64,000 bases of DNA from Nageia nagi. Lineage: Eukaryota; Pinophyta. The translations under genes and the position numbers were made by a program. A model generated the notes under the pieces. That model had not been told where the DNA came from. It made no database searches and was given only the letters and a program-made list of their open reading frames with translations. The stretch is taken from assembly GCA_050084985.1 (NCBI GenBank), contig JBITNC010000001.1:111228001-111292000 (forward strand), in the 5' to 3' direction. Every line of letters begins with the position of its first letter. Position 1 is the first letter of the stretch. Below, piece after piece: positions 9,846 to 23,504 of the stretch.

Positions 9846-12800
9846 TGTTACATTGATCTCTGTGAAAATTGTGCAACTCGAGTCTAAGGGTGGTGTTTGG
9901 TCTTAGGGTTTGTTTTTATGGGGGATTGAAAGCTGTCTTAGGAGTTCTGAAATATTTTTATCATGTTCAAATATTTCAGGGTTAGAGATTCATTATGTTG
10001 ATTTGTTCTTGTACAAAAACTTTTTAAGGATATAAGAATGATTCTTTTGCTGTTTATGTGTGAAGTTGAAGTTTTTTTCATTTATTCGAGATTAAATGTT
10101 TTCTGCTGCTGAAAATTTAGAAGCTCAGTTGCTTGCATGGCTTCTTTTACAAACATATTTATTATCAACTACATCATGATTTTTATTTTTATTACGTAGT
10201 GAAATACAGATGATGTCTAACCAGGTTTTCAAATATTAAGATTACGGTCGAGTTTGATCAGTCTTGCCACTTTTGGATGGATTTTCCTAGCCTTAATTTG
10301 CTTAGTATTGCACATAATTTGGCCCGAGAAATAAGTTAGGTATCATTTAGTTAGTCATATCTATATTTGCTGTATAGATAGATATGAATTTCAGTGGCCT
10401 TATTATACCAGTTATATAGGTGTACTATTTTTTCAAGATTAATAGTAAACATTAATCTATCAATTAATGGAGAATGGACCAGGCTTAATTCTTTACATAC
10501 AAGAAGAATGCATTCTTTTGGTGCCACATCTGGGTTGTGGTCAACTTGAAGCATCTGTTTTCTGTAAAAATGCTTAATTTCTCTACTCCAGTGAATTTTT
10601 CTTAATTTCTGCATGTTTTTCTCGATTACTAAAAGTGAAGTCACCACCCAAGAATGGATTTTTCAGCCAAAGAGGGCAAGGGGAAAATATATGGTATAAT
10701 CCTTTTGAACAATGAAGATTGTAGATACATGAAAACCCTGTGTGTGTGTTACAAGAGAAGTGATTGCATAGCTTGCCATCACAAGTCGAGATGTATTTAA
10801 AGTGGCCACTATCAGTGATGAAGTCACTTAAGATTTGGTGCTTGATTGTAAGAGAGGTGTATCACTAGAAAATAGTGAATATGGGGAAGAGGGTCCTCGT
10901 TATGATCACTTGTCACCATCTAAACCTGTTCAATACTACTGAAAGTGTTTTGCCTAGTTATCTAAAACCTTGTATGTTAATGTATAAGCAATTAGAACCT
11001 GTGCTTTTCATTGAGTAACAGGTGTTTGGAAAAAAATCATCTTATCAAAATAAATGGGTCAGATTTATTTTTCTGTAGAAGAGGAATGTACAATTTCTTG
11101 CAAACTGTAATTGATTCATCGATATGTGGGTTATTATCAGATGATGTCCTATTCTATGTGTAGATCTGGAGGATATTCATTACAACAATCATTTTAGACA
11201 ATTTCAACACAAAAATCAAAAAATATTGTTTCAATAAAGCAAACACAAATTAGCCATTGATGGTAGAAGTTCAAAAAAGTAGTTCAAGACTATTGAAGCC
11301 TGAAGGGTTTCACTATTGAAGAGGACACCGCCACACTCCCCTTCTGGATAGGCTCAGGATGACTTCTCTACAGTTGTCCCAGATTTTGTATGCCCTTCCA
11401 CTAGCGTGGGGTTCTTTAACCTAGATATTTCGATTTAGTTGATTTCCTTTTGGTTTCCTTAGATGGGCCCATTAAGGGTCTAGTTGGCTTTCCCAGCATG
11501 ACTGTACATGCTAGTCCCATTGACCGCTTTTGGTCATCCGAGGACATTAATATAATTTCTTTCTTTCTTTCTCAATAAGTTTCTCATGTTGAGTCAACAC
11601 AATAATATGTTCTTGTATTCTTAGAGCCAAAAGGAATGTGTAGACCAAAGAATTGTTTTTCTTTTTTGGTTAAATGTATTTTGTGGGATATGTTTAGCTT
11701 AAATGTAATGTCCAAGAACTATTTCTTCCGTCGAAGACACTGAGGATTTGCACCTCATCTTATCAGCTGGAGTATGCCACACTTTGCATGTATCTATTAG
11801 TTTACTCAATTTCAACACATCTTGACATATATGAATTTTTCTGTGGATTTGAACTTCGGCCTAATTATAGAAGTTCGCTTATTCATCACTTGAGCTCACC
11901 CCATTTGATATAAAATGAAGGGTGAAATGATTTGAACTTTGGCTTAATTATAGAAGTAGGTTTGAGATCTTGCCGGTTAGTGTGATTGGACATGGAAAGG
12001 GCAATCTTATCAGGATTTTGAAGGGTATATTAGTATTGTCAGTGCAATGAAAATCTTATTGGAGTGATTACAATCGTAATAGCCGATAATGGTGAAAATT
12101 TATTTTTGGCCTGCCCTTTTTACAGATTGTAAATTGAATTCAGAAAAAAGATAATCAATGACTATGAGAAGAAAATGTACTTGTTGAAAGGTAGATTACA
12201 ACTAGTGGCAAGTCAAAAACAATTATTTCAAAAGTTTATGAAAGTTGTGAGAACGAATCCTCTTGTATATTTCTAGTACGCAATTATTACTTCAGACATA
12301 TTATAAGGGAACAAATATTTGTTGAACGTATTTATGACTATCGAAATTTAATATTTGAAAGCAATTTTTCACTTTACATGATAAAATTAAAAGTACACAA
12401 AATGGTAACTTTCAGCTTTCTGGAAATCATATTAAAAGTTGAGATTTTGCTCCAAAACATTCCTGTGGTGTTGTTTAAGGCATCCTAGCTTATTCGCTCT
12501 GTTCATAGTTGCAGATAGAATGCTTTGCATTATTACTTCTCGAGTTGTAAACAATTCCCATTTTCTGCAAATAATATTCATGTCAATTTTGTTCTTATGC
12601 TTGAGATGGGGGCATCAGAGATGATGTTGAAAACCAGTTGGCCAATAATGCCCATATATTTATCAGAAAACATTATTGGTGAGCAAAATTAGTAAAATGA
12701 TAAAAATGTTAGTGATGCTTATAGGAGCTGATATGGGAAGTTTAAGTACATTGTTCAGTTCTTTTCTATGAATATTATGTCTTTCTCTTAATTACAATGA

Positions 12801-13050
12801 GATGAATGCCATGGTCTGCTATATACCAATAAGTAAAAGCGTATATTTTCCCGTGATATTCCAGTTCTATATGATTAATTTTTATTTTTCTACGTGTTCC
12901 AATTTCCTTCCCACGTCTTCCACAACAGTGATGTCTCCCATATAAGGGGAAATAAACAATAATTTATGTTGAATTTGAATTCTAATTATATAAATTTGTC
13001 ATTGTTCGCAACAATGATTTAATTTGAGTTATGTTAAATCATTTAAATAT
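9846..13050. other. Low-copy non-coding region
   Basis: I found no long reading frame with family resemblance and no copy of this DNA elsewhere in the window. It could include SF3B6 3' flanking or regulatory sequence. One sub-segment (11,290-11,575) is richer in G+C and ends in a TTTC run, and is listed separately. Confidence 0.5.
11290..11575 (+). mobile_element. Possible 3' end of a non-LTR retroelement
   Basis: A G+C-richer segment containing 'ccgcttttggtcatccgagg' ends with 'taatataatttctttctttc', the kind of short-repeat tail seen on LINE or SINE 3' ends. No coding sequence or target duplication was identified, so this is a weak call. Confidence 0.3.
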
Positions 13051-13054
13051 TTTA

Positions 13055-15720
13055 TTATTTTGAATCATTGCAACACCATTGTCCATAGTGAAAATATAAG
13101 ATAAACCATCTCAAAGAGAACAATCTTTCTTTGATCCTATTAGGGAACTTCAAATCCTTTGGGTTTATCGTAGTAGTTTGCTCTCTTAACACATAGAGAT
13201 AGGGTGTTAATCTTGATTTCATTAATGAAATTCCTCCAAGGTTAATCATCAATAATAAATTTCCTTACGCAAATTTATTAATGAGGAGTTTAGAATATTT
13301 TTCATTAGTTGGATTGAAGAAACCTTCTTCTTGAGCAACACACATATGTTTCTCCCTTTAGAAACTTCAATTATGGCAAATACCACGGCCATGGTTTAGA
13401 CAATTGCTTTTGCCTTATTTGAAGTTTCTAATGAAGACCCATAAAAAGTATAAACCATCTTCCTTATTATCTCTAAAAATACCTCCATAGGTTGTTTTCT
13501 TTGAATTCTCCTTAAAGGTACCATAAAAGTTAAATTTTAATGGATTAGGAAGAGCAAAGTTCTAATTTACTATGTTTGCCTCAACTTTGTTGGTTTTGTA
13601 ACCTTTTATTGGTTAAAGCATGGTATTTGATTTGCTTAACACAACAATATTATGGTTTTGATTAAGCTTAATACTAAGTAATCTAGAAGTTACAATATTT
13701 GAAATAAGATTTTAAAGATGTTTAACTTCAAGTAATGTTGAGTATCCTCTTTGAAGAGGCATTTGTTCCTCTCCAAGAAATTCTAGTCAATCATTGATGG
13801 CCCTTAGCATCAAAATAAATATTCAACCTTCTTGCTTGTCGATTGTTATATTTTCATCCTTTTAAGATGTTTACAAATATCCAAACAAGCATAAATTACA
13901 TTGAATTTATTGCAAAATTAATCCTAGATTTGCCATGTGTTGTTACAATGTGCAAAATATATCATTAATTTCCTAGGTACTCCATTCATAGGTCAATTTG
14001 TAGATGTTCTTCACCAAGCAATGCCATGTAGGTATGTCAATTACCTCCCCACTCTAGGTGCAACACATTTGTTTCTAACTAGCATTAAAACATCTCCTTA
14101 TGTTCGTTGTTGAGACAATGTGGAACATACCTTATTACCACTTTCTTCACAAACACTAGTAATCCTTTAATCTTGTATATCAAGAGTGATTCGAGCAACA
14201 ACTTATAGTTTTTTCCTTATGAAGGTTTAGCCCTCTCCTCTTAACTAAAGACTCTATACCCCTGTCATTGAAAGTTCTTTGGTGTAATCTCTCTTTGTAA
14301 TTGATGTTGTAGTTGATGGCCCTCAAAATTTGTGTTGTATTTCAAGCTTCAGATAGTATGGGGCCCTTTGAGGATTCTTTAACTCTGCACCTTCTAGACC
14401 CTCTTTTGTTTGTTTGCTTATTTGTCAGAGTTAACCTAATTTTCGAGGGTTTGTTCCCCTATTTATTTTGTACTTCTTCAATTGCACTTTCAAGTCTCTT
14501 TGACCTTATTGGTATCATTTAAATACACAAAGATTGATAGGTCCTACAAACCAATGGTTTTTAAAAGGACCTTAAAAGGCTTATCTTATCTCATTTCATT
14601 ACTTTGGTGATCCACCTCCCTACAATCCTTTATGGACTTCTAAATGTCTAGGCCATGAAAAGAATTTATCGATTGAAAGTATATGAAGTTCTTCTTGACT
14701 ATTTTTATTTTTTTCATGCCAAGCACTTTTTTAAGTTTGGGAAGGCAAACGTCCTTATAGATCACCAATGGAAATTTATGACTCTTCAAAGTACCCCTCT
14801 AAAGAAAATTGTTTATAATGGTGAACAAACTCCTTATGATCCTTGGTGAACTTTTAAGATACTAAATAATAGATATACCTTGTAATAGTTTTGAAGTGAA
14901 GGGCTCTTCATGAAGAGGAAATATACTTTTTCTACAATTGCAATTTTTGTCGAGTTTGTTCCATAAGGGGATTCCAAATCCATCTAATTATTTTTCCCAT
15001 AAATAAGGGGATTCTTAAATAGGTGATTGAAATTTGACCAACCCAATGACATTTTGTTTTGTTGTCTAGTATTTGATCTTATGCTTTTTCATAATTGCTC
15101 AAAATTACATGAGTTTCTTTGCTTCTTGCATACCAACTCTCTTAAACTATAAAGTATGATCCACAAACTACATATGTGTGAGATTCTCCAATTGAAGAGT
15201 GACATTTATACTCCCATTATATCTTATGTTACAAGCTTAATGATTCATTGAGTCAACACTAAGTTCTAATTGGTTTTAACATAAGCCTCATTGATGTCAA
15301 GTTTTAGAAACGTTCCATTGGATTTATTAACTATTAATGATTGAGCTTCCTTGGGGGCCAAAATAATCTTGTCCAATATTTATCTTCCTTCCAAGAAGCT
15401 AACTTGTCTCAAAATGGAAAAACCAAGATATTTCTCCAATTGATTCACCATGATCTTTAAGACCAATTTGTAGATTATGTTGCAAACGGAAATAGGCTTA
15501 AAATCCACCATTCTTTTACATTGACTTTTCTTAGGAATGAGAACAAATAAGCTAGAGTTTAGCTACTTGCAAGTCCTTTTCAATTTACATGACTTCTCCA
15601 TTACTAATAGAAGATCATTAACCATAATATCCCAAAAGTGTTGAAAGAAGCCTAGAGAAAAATGATCTATGCTTGGTTCTTTCTCTTTAACCAAAGCATA
15701 AATAACAACCTACATGAGAA
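13055..15720 (-). mobile_element. Degenerate L1-type LINE: RT, zf-RVT and RNase H remnants
   Basis: On the minus strand the order is that of an L1-clade non-LTR retrotransposon ORF2. The RT N-terminal half lies at about 15,700-15,270, with SLFVLIPKKSQCKRMVDFKP, ISVCNIIYKLVLKIMVNQLE and later FLKLDINEAY. A zf-RVT-like segment near 14,750 reads YKDVCLPKLKKVLGMKKIK. A C-terminal RNase H-like segment at about 13,560-13,330 reads LKFNFYGTF then YGGIFRDNKEDGLYFLW. The endonuclease part is absent, and the left LTR of the gypsy element lies about 50 bases beyond the RT start. The RT catalytic FADD block was not found. Many stops and frameshifts show this is a dead copy. Confidence 0.8.
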
Positions 15721-15770
15721 GTGATCCATTGTTCCTTCTCAATCAATGATCTCTAATCACCAAAAGCTTG

Positions 15771-16465
15771 TGGCTTACTTAGATCCTCAAATACAATTTT
15801 TAATAGTTTTATTGTATCATTTAATCTTGCATATGTAATAATGCACAATACTAAAAATTAGAAAGAAAATGCAATACTTTAAAAATGAATACACACAAAA
15901 TCCACAAGATAATAAGAATTTATATTGGTTCTTCTCATTGTGAGAGGACATCTAGTTTAATGGGTGCTTTGAATCTTTTATTGGCCAATGAACATTATAT
16001 TGAGGCAAGAGTATGGAGAATATTACTCCCAAAGAATGGTCTATAGTTCTCCTTCCTTTTTTTGCAATCTTCCAACCTTCAAAATAACTTCAATGAAGTC
16101 ACTCGATTTTTCAATAATAGTAGCGACCACATCAAAACTTCAACAACCCTAGAAAATGGATTCTAATAAGAGATATAGAACCATGAGCAATCGATCATGC
16201 TCCCAAACCATCAAAATAACTTTGCAAATAAATATGGTGATTGAAACGAACTTGATCATTCGATTTACACACAATATCATTTTAAGGAATGATGTCAGCG
16301 TCGTAAGAACGATGCTAGTATCCTATCATTAGGCTTCTACAATGTTTACACTATCCTTTTTGTTGATCCAATACACCATTCTTTTGGAGTATGTTTGATT
16401 CCAAACATATAGACCATTGCAGCCAAATCTTTGTTCATGGATGATCAAACTTCCAAATTGACCCA
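15771..16465 (-). mobile_element. 3' LTR of the gypsy element
   Basis: It aligns over its whole length with 36,205-36,900. The purine-rich minus-strand sequence upstream (GGGGGAGGCATAATCCGAAA, reverse complement of 16,466-16,485) is the likely polypurine tract. Confidence 0.85.
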
Positions 16466-16479
16466 TTTCGGATTATGCC

Positions 16480-19065
16480 TCCCCCATGGGAAAGAAATTT
16501 GGTCCCACAAATGCTTAAGCATGAATAAGATGAGTAAACAATTCCCCCACCTTAGCTTCAGTAGGCATTTGGCCCTTCAACCCAACCAACTATGTTTCTT
16601 GCTCATCCCTTCTAGTAGTATGAACCTTCTTTTGTAAAATTGAATCTTTCCCAAGCTCATTCATTGTATTTGGAGATAAGTCATCAACTAATGACAAAAC
16701 TTGACCTATTTCTTGTTCTTCTACAGTCAACATGGATGGCTCAAACAACTTTAAGTTCTCCACATTCACAACTGAATAGATATTCATATAGGCAAATAGA
16801 TACAATTTGAATGCATTATCACTTATTTGTTCCATAATACGAAATGGTCCATACTTTATTGGTTTAAGCTTCTTAGCTAGTCCTTGCAACCTTATTGGTC
16901 GATTTGTATTTGAATTGGATCACTTGGAGTTGTTTTAGGACTTTTAAATGAATTTACATTCATAACTGAATAGATATTCATATAGGTAGTTAGATCCATT
17001 TTGAATGTATTATCACTTATTCCACAATATGAAATAGTCCATACCTTATTGGTTTAAGCTTCATGGCTGGTCCTTGCAACCTTATTGGTCAATTTGTATT
17101 TGAATTGGATTGCTTGGATTTGTTTTAGGAATTTCAAATGAATTTACCTTATTTTATCAATGAATTGTTCAGCATGCTTCTCTTCCTTCACAACTGAAAC
17201 ACCTTTATCCTTTTGCTATCCAAAAACACAATCCAAAGGATATGGAGGTAAATACTCATAAAAAGTTTCAAATGGAGTTTTGTTTATAGAGGTATGGATT
17301 GTCCTATTGTAAGAATGCTAAACAAACACAAGATGCTCATCTGAAGACTTCAAATGCTTGCCACAATAACCTGTCAACAATTGTACTACTATTTGATTCA
17401 CTACTTCAATTTGCCCATCCATTTGAGGATGAAAAATAGTGCTTCTTTTCAACCTAGTGTCCATTTTCTCCAATAAACAAGTCCTAAATTTACCCAAAAA
17501 TCTAGAATCTCTATTCCAAATAATAGAATTAGGTAACCCAAAATGACCCCACACATGAGAAAATATAAATTTTGTAGCTTCTTAACTAGTTATAGTCTTC
17601 TTATATGGAATTAGCACACATGTCTTGCTAAATCTATCAATAACCACAAACAAATAGTCATGCCCCTTCTTGAATATATGTAATCCTCCTACAAAATCCA
17701 TTGAAATACTCTCCCAAGGATGATTAAGAACTGGAAGTGGTTGATACAGATCCAATTTCCTATTTCTAGTTTTACTAATGCAACACATTATATACCCTTG
17801 TATACTTGGCAACTTACTCTTGAATATTTGGTCAATATACATGCCTTTACAAATTTACAATTATCTTATCAACCTCAAAATGTCCAACAATTTTTGATGT
17901 ATGAGCATCTCTAATCATTTGAATTCTTTCCCCTTTAGTAACACACAAAGCATTATACTTTAATAAAAGTCCATTCATAATGTGAAATTCATCCATACCT
18001 TCACAATTTAACATAGATGATTGTTTCAGCTTCTAGTACACCTCTCCAAAGTCTGCATCATGCATATATGCCTTAGGAAATACCTCAAAGATACATAAAG
18101 AAAATTTCATGACTATCAAAGATGTTAATTTACATTGCTAAAATGGTATGAGCATTGTATTCTCATACATTAAGGGCTTCAACATCATTTTTGTTGCAAT
18201 TGAAGGTTTGGAAAGCATGTCAATAATTTTATTGGTGCTTCCTTTCTTGTATTTAATGATGAGATGAAATTTTTGCAAAAATCTCATCCATATGAAATGC
18301 CTTTCTTGTTGCAACTTAGATTGAGTTTGTGAATATTGTAATGGTTGATGATCAGTATGAATTACTATCTCCTTACCCATTAAGTAATGCTTCCATTTCT
18401 TTATCACCCATACCAATGCATATAATTACTTATCATATGTAAGATAGTTCAAAATTGCCCCATTGAACTTCCTAGAATGATAGAAAATAGGTATTCTTCC
18501 TTTCATCAAAAAGGCCCTCATGGCATAATCAATAGCATCAGTCTTAATTTCAAATGGTTGTTGCAAATTAGGAAGTGTCAAAATAGGTGCATTGTTGCTT
18601 CACAAAATTAAATAAAGTTTGTTGTTTCTTTTCCCATACAAAACCTTGCCTCTTTCCTCTTGTAATATCAAACAACGGTGAAGTAATATTGGAAAAATCA
18701 ATAATAAACTTTCTAAGGTATTGAACAACTCCTAAACAACTCCTTGTTTTAGTCACATTGCTAAGCCTTGGCCACTCCAAATTAAAATGGATCTAATCTT
18801 CTTAGGATCTATCCTAAGGTGTCCTCCACCAATGACATGTCCTAAGTACACCAAAGATTGATTACCAAAGTTACATTTACTTTTGTTTAACAAGTTCTCA
18901 TTTCACAAAGTTTGAAGCACTTGTCTAAGATGTACCAAATGATCTTCTTAAGTACAATTATAGACTAGAATATCATTAAGGTAAACAAAAATAAAAGAAT
19001 CAAGATATGGTTTAAAAACATCATTCATCACCCTCATGAAAGTGGAAGGTGCATTACACAACCCA
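16480..19065 (-). pseudogene. Gypsy pol 3' part: RT palm, RNase H, integrase, chromodomain-like tail
   Basis: In minus-strand order: the RT continues with [15 protein letters not shown] and [11 protein letters not shown] (18,960-19,060), where the expected catalytic YxDD reads YLND. The RNase H region follows at 18,138-18,780 (EIVIHTDHQPLQY). The integrase core is at 17,318-17,842 with the three acidic residues visible in SMDFVGG, WNRDSRF and DGQIEVVN. The C-terminal domain (GPFRIMEQISDNAFKL, 16,590-16,889) leads into a chromodomain-like tail (DSILQKKVHTTRRDEQE). The frame is broken by several stops and by a 195-bp duplication at 16,762. The 5' part of this gene lies beyond the insertion, at 34,021-35,900. 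The altered RT motif and the breaks mean no activity. Confidence 0.85.
16762..17151 (-). repeat. 195-bp tandem duplication inside gypsy pol
   Basis: The segment starting at 16,762 is repeated from 16,957 with period 195 and moderate divergence. It covers the integrase C-terminal coding region and adds a second, decayed copy of the GPFRIMEQ region. Confidence 0.85.
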
Positions 19066-19070
19066 AAAGG
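19066..19070 (+). repeat. Target-site duplication AAAGG (left)
   Basis: AAAGG here matches AAAGG at 34,016-34,020. The two copies flank the giant-LTR element exactly at its TG/CA ends and lie in the gypsy RT codons for Pro-Phe. Confidence 0.9.
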
Positions 19071-20928
19071 TGAAGATTTTGAGTTGTTGAGGTCAACAAA
19101 AGAATTGTCACAGTCAAATTTGAAATAGTCATGGTCAAATATGAAGTAATAATGATCAAAATAGTACAAAAGGTAGATTACTGCATTTTGAGGCTAATGA
19201 CGTCTATAGAAGCTTTACCATGATGGGGGAAAGGAAAAATATGTAATGCCATATTTTTGAGATGTTGACATTAGCAAGTGAATTGTTGTGATGTGGCATT
19301 GGGAAGAAAAGGGGAGATGATATGAATAGAAAAAAAGTTTGAGCCAAGGCAAGGTGAAATACACTTAATGTCAGGTGATAAACGAGAATGATGTCAATCA
19401 AATCCCTGGAGAACATGATAAAGGCAAGTGAGATAGAGTGTCATGCAATAAATATGATGACATCAACTAAGGCACCTAACATAGCCATGGATGATGTACA
19501 TGTGCAATGATCTTCATGAAACTACATCTAGTAAGGCACAAATAGTTCTTGAGGATGAGGTAGCAATCATACATTGCTCGAGGATGAGAAAACAACCATT
19601 CACTACTTATGGATGAGGCAAAAACCATAAACAAATGGTGTAAGAGGAATTCACAAACTACTTGAAGATGATGCAATTAACCATTTATAAGTGATACCAT
19701 ATGACACTCACAAACTGCTTAATGACACAATAGTAACCATGAGGAAGTGGTGTTAGAGACACACAAAATGCTACTTAAGGACTAGGCAACAACCTTGGAA
19801 CAATGTCATGCATGAGAGGTTAGTGCGATGGTCTTGAGTAGGTTGAATGGACAAGAACCATAATGGATATTCAAGGATATTCCACACTTATTGAGGATAA
19901 GGCAACAATCATTTGAGTACTTGAGGATGAGGCAACAACCATTTGACTACTTGAGGATGAGGTAACAACCATTTGACTACTTGAGGATGAGGTAACAACC
20001 ATACATAAGTGGTATCGGAAGGATAATCACAAAGATTCTTGAGGATGAGGTAGCAAACTTTAGAACATGTTGGTTATAGTGCAACTAAGGAACCTAATAT
20101 TTCCATAAATGAGAGATTAGTACAATGATCTTAATGAGACTACATCTAGTAGGAAATAGAACACTTCTTAAGGATGAGGTAGTAACCATGGATAAGTGGT
20201 GTCGAAAGGCATGCACAAAATTGCTTAAATATGAGGCAATTAACCATAACATGGTGTCAAGAGGATACACATGAAGCTTATTGAGGATGAAGAAGGAACT
20301 ATGAAGAAGTGGTACCATGGGAACTCATAGAATGTGCTTAAGGATAAGGAAACAACCATACAAAGTGGGATCAAGAGACACTCATAGAACATCTTAAGGA
20401 CAAGGCAGTTAACAAAAATTGAATTAAGACCTCAAGTATCCCTAACAAAGCCAAATGATTTCAATATGTGTGGTGATATAGGGTACTCATGGGATGCTGC
20501 AAAGCTAAGCATGATAAGAACAACTACATCCATGATAATGATTGAAACTACCATTTATAAAGGAGAAAACTTTCATGTGCGCATTGAAGGAGAAAATACC
20601 AATGTAAGGGTGTTGTAGTGGAATTTTTAGAGGAAGAATGACACTAACAATGGAGTGTTGAATGCAGTTGGAAAAGTGATGTTAAATCTTGCTTACCTAA
20701 ATGCAGAAATCTGTCAATCAAATCTAAATCTATTAGCTAGATCTAATCTAGATTTTGTTAACCATGATATTGCAGATGTCTCACCTACAATGTTGTAATT
20801 TGAAATTGGAGGGTGCCTACCACACATATTTTGATATTCCTTCATTGTACAATGTATATGAATAAAATTCCACCATCATACAATAAAACATTGCAAAATT
20901 ACAAAGTAAGGAAATTAAATTTCCTTCA
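19071..20928 (-). mobile_element. 3' LTR of the giant-LTR element (1.86 kb)
   Basis: Its first ~390 bases align with 21,242-21,660, and the rest aligns with about 32,560-34,015. The roughly 2.4 kb between those parts in the 5' LTR is missing here, either deleted or inserted in the other copy. Confidence 0.8.
19891..20010 (+). repeat. Four 30-bp tandem units in giant LTR
   Basis: Units start at 19,891, 19,921, 19,951 and 19,981 and read TTGAGGATGAGGCAACAACC with a short tail. Dispersed variants occur through 19,540-20,400 and again in 32,680-33,440, so the motif is an LTR-internal family repeat. Confidence 0.9.
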
Positions 20929-21241
20929 TTCTCCTCCTTATTGTAAGATGTTTTGTACTCCACAAAAGAATAAGTTTTGGTATAGTGCAATTGAGATAAC
21001 CAACACAATCGATTATAGTGCAATGAAGGCATTTGACATTATCATACTCTCCACATATTGAAACATATTGGTTTTAATGAAATTAAAGGCATCCAAAACT
21101 ACCCATTATAGGACATCTAAGGCACCAACATTGCCAAAAGAGTGATGATAAGATAATCTAATGAGAATTCCCCTTAATGTCACTAGGTTGCCTAAACATG
21201 ATCATTGAACCCACCTAGACCAAATAGGCTCTAATACAAAT
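20929..21241 (-). mobile_element. Minimal interior of the giant-LTR element (PPT to PBS)
   Basis: Only 313 bases separate the LTRs. The right end has a sequence matching 11 of 13 bases of the tRNA-iMet-type PBS (TGGTATCAGAGCC), and the left end has the polypurine tract. There is no coding potential. Confidence 0.75.
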
Positions 21242-22191
21242 TGAAAATTTTGAGTTACTGCAATCAATAAAAGAATTATTGTGGTCAAATTTGAAGTAGG
21301 CATGATCAAATTTGACATACATGTGGTCAAATATGGAGTAGTCATGATCAAAATAATGTAAAAGGTATATTGCTATACTTTGAGGTTGATGAAATTACCA
21401 AAAACTTTACCATGATGTAGGAAAGGTAAAATATGCAATGTCATATTTTTGATATGATGACATTAGTAAGTGAATTGTTGCAATGTGACATTGGGAATAA
21501 AAGGGGAGATGATATCAACATAAGAACTTATGAGCCAAGTAAAGGTGAAATACAATGAATTCCAGGTGAAAAATGAGGATGATGTCAATTGAAACCTTAC
21601 ATAATATGATAAAGAAAAGTGACATTGAGTGTCCTGCAATAAATGTGATGACATTAGCTAAAAGCTAAATGTGATATGGTAAGGCATAAAAAGCATTGAA
21701 TGCTAGACAATGAGAGTGATAATGTCAACAAGAGTTTTCTCAAATTGTAACATGGAGCTTATTATTGGTCTACCATACTTTTGGAGCAGAGATATCAACA
21801 ATAACCTTTAGTAGTGTTGGGAAAGCACAAGAAGCATTAGTCAAGGTTTATGAAGTCTCAATAAGTTACAACATGAAATAACAAGATACAACATGAAAAG
21901 TAGGAATAAAAGGACACAAGACACAAGAAGCATCGATGAAGGCCTATGAAGTACATCTAAGGTGAAAAATAAGTGCCAAATGAACTATGATGATATCAAT
22001 TGATCACAACATGAAAAAGGCATAAAAGGTTGGGCAACAAAAGCAATGACATCAACAAAAGTACCAACACAACATGATAAGGCCTAAGAAGCTCTCGATA
22101 GGCAAGAAAAGCACCAGGTAAGCAAGTTATACTATTGAACTTGATGTAGAAGGTCTAAAAAAGGCTTGAAACATGCATGATAAGCTAATTG

Positions 22192-22687
22192 ATGGGAATA
22201 AACTTAAAAGACTAAATTCCTATTCTACTAAGATCACATGAAATCTCTTTCAATATTAATAACATAATGTCACAAAATAACCAATCTCACAAAGTTTACA
22301 CCATATGCAAAGTGGTTTTTCTCATGGAAGAGAGTACATCCACTAGTCTAAGATCTTCTTATTCTCAAAGAACACTCTCTTACAAGATCTCTTTCTCATT
22401 TCTCCTAACAATCTTAGAGCATAAATTTGCTACAAACTTAATTTAATAACTAAGAGGGTAGGCCCTCTATTTGTAGGGAAAAATCTTCCCTTGGATCATC
22501 CTTTTAACCAAAGTACAATGTTATGACATGCTTCACCCTTTTACCCAAGGGGCATGCTCCTGAGATGGAGTGTAGGACAAGTTACATTATATTATTCACA
22601 AATACTTAAAAAGTATATAAGGATACTTTTAATTATTAGTGAATTTACATGAAAATATCTTACAATAATGCATTATACATTCCAATA
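22192..22687 (-). mobile_element. Diverged solo LTR related to copia family B
   Basis: The segment resembles the family-B LTRs (41,938-42,429 and 59,937-60,422) along its length. The best-matching part is the 'ggagtgtaggacaagttacatta' block and the end 'tgcattatacattc'. There is no PBS, PPT or body beside it, so it is a solo LTR. Clear target duplications were not found. Confidence 0.7.
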
Positions 22688-23207
22688 TGAACAGTGTTGT
22701 AGATGATATAATAAGCCCTTGAAACACATGTGACAAGTTGAAAGAGTATTATGTAGGATTTGAGAAGTCCTATAACACATGCGATGTGATAATAGAGCAC
22801 TTGAGAAGCAAGAATATATAATCCAATATGCAAGCACTACAATACAAATTAGGTTTAATGTCAGGGTGGGTGTCAAAGCCCAATGTATTTTTTTAATTTT
22901 TTTCTAAAATATTATCACTAAAGATGACCCTAACATACACATCAAGATTAACATCACTTTTAGCATCATCAAAAATATGATATGGCATCATATTTATCAT
23001 CATATTACATCACATATAGCATCACATTTTGTCATAATGGGTATCATAAAAATATATTTTATGTTAATTATAAGTCGCTAACCATCACTTTTGTCAACTA
23101 TTGTGTCATTGGGCACCAAATATTGCATCAAAATGTAAAATTTTTGAAAAAAAATATTTAATTAATTTATGTATATCCTATAATCATTGCAATCCATAAA
23201 ATTGAGT

Positions 23208-23480
23208 TTAAATAGTATTTGATGTATGTATAAACCCTATTATGAATCTCCTAGTTTGGTGCATGCTTTAAGGATGTTGATAAAGGTGAATTGATCTAGT
23301 TTGACTACTATTCTTGGTTGTTGCATTTGGTGAAAGAAATCAAATTTTAAAGAGTATTTGATTTATGTATAAATCCTATTGTAAGTCTCCCAATTTGTTG
23401 CATGCTTTGAGGATGATGGTAAACATGAATTGATTTGGTTGGACTACTACTATTGTTTGTTGCATTTGGATAAAAAGTGT
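23208..23480 (+). repeat. Tandem duplication, ~140-bp unit
   Basis: Two units with period about 140 bases share 'agtatttgatgtatgtataaaccctatt' (with differences) and the end 'ttgttgcatttgg'. A third partial copy of the opening lies at about 31,815-31,840, on the other side of the inserted gypsy element. Confidence 0.75.
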
Positions 23481-23499
23481 TAATGCCTATTGGGGAAAA

Positions 23500-23504
23500 C
23501 CATG
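23500..23504 (+). repeat. Target-site duplication CCATG (left; right copy CCATA)
   Basis: CCATG precedes the LTR at 23,505 and CCATA follows the LTR end at 31,476 (31,477-31,481). Four of five bases agree, consistent with a duplication that has since mutated once. Confidence 0.75.

Larger units (their letters stand above)
21242..23504 (-). mobile_element. 5' LTR of giant-LTR element, left portion
   Basis: It begins TGAAAATTTTGAGTT, paralleling the start at 19,071, and aligns with the 3' LTR until about 21,660. After that it holds sequence not seen in the 3' LTR, a solo LTR at 22,192-22,687, and the duplication at 23,208-23,480. It continues beyond the inserted gypsy element at 31,482. Confidence 0.7.

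Noticed and set aside
10351-10647. 98-codon minus-strand open frame in the low-copy region
   Set aside because: No motif or family resemblance, and its length is expected by chance in AT-rich DNA of this size.
15766-15770. GCTTG as a target duplication of the gypsy element
   Set aside because: The right flank is TTTTA, so the pair does not match. The LINE on the left is also not continued on the right, which suggests a rearranged flank.
19891-20010. Regular 30-bp repeats that could suggest a CRISPR array
   Set aside because: The units are contiguous without unique spacers, lie in a plant LTR, and variants are scattered through both LTRs.
20813-21061. Open frames on both strands across the giant-LTR interior
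   Set aside because: They cross the LTR end, polypurine tract and interior, show no family resemblance, and are of chance length.
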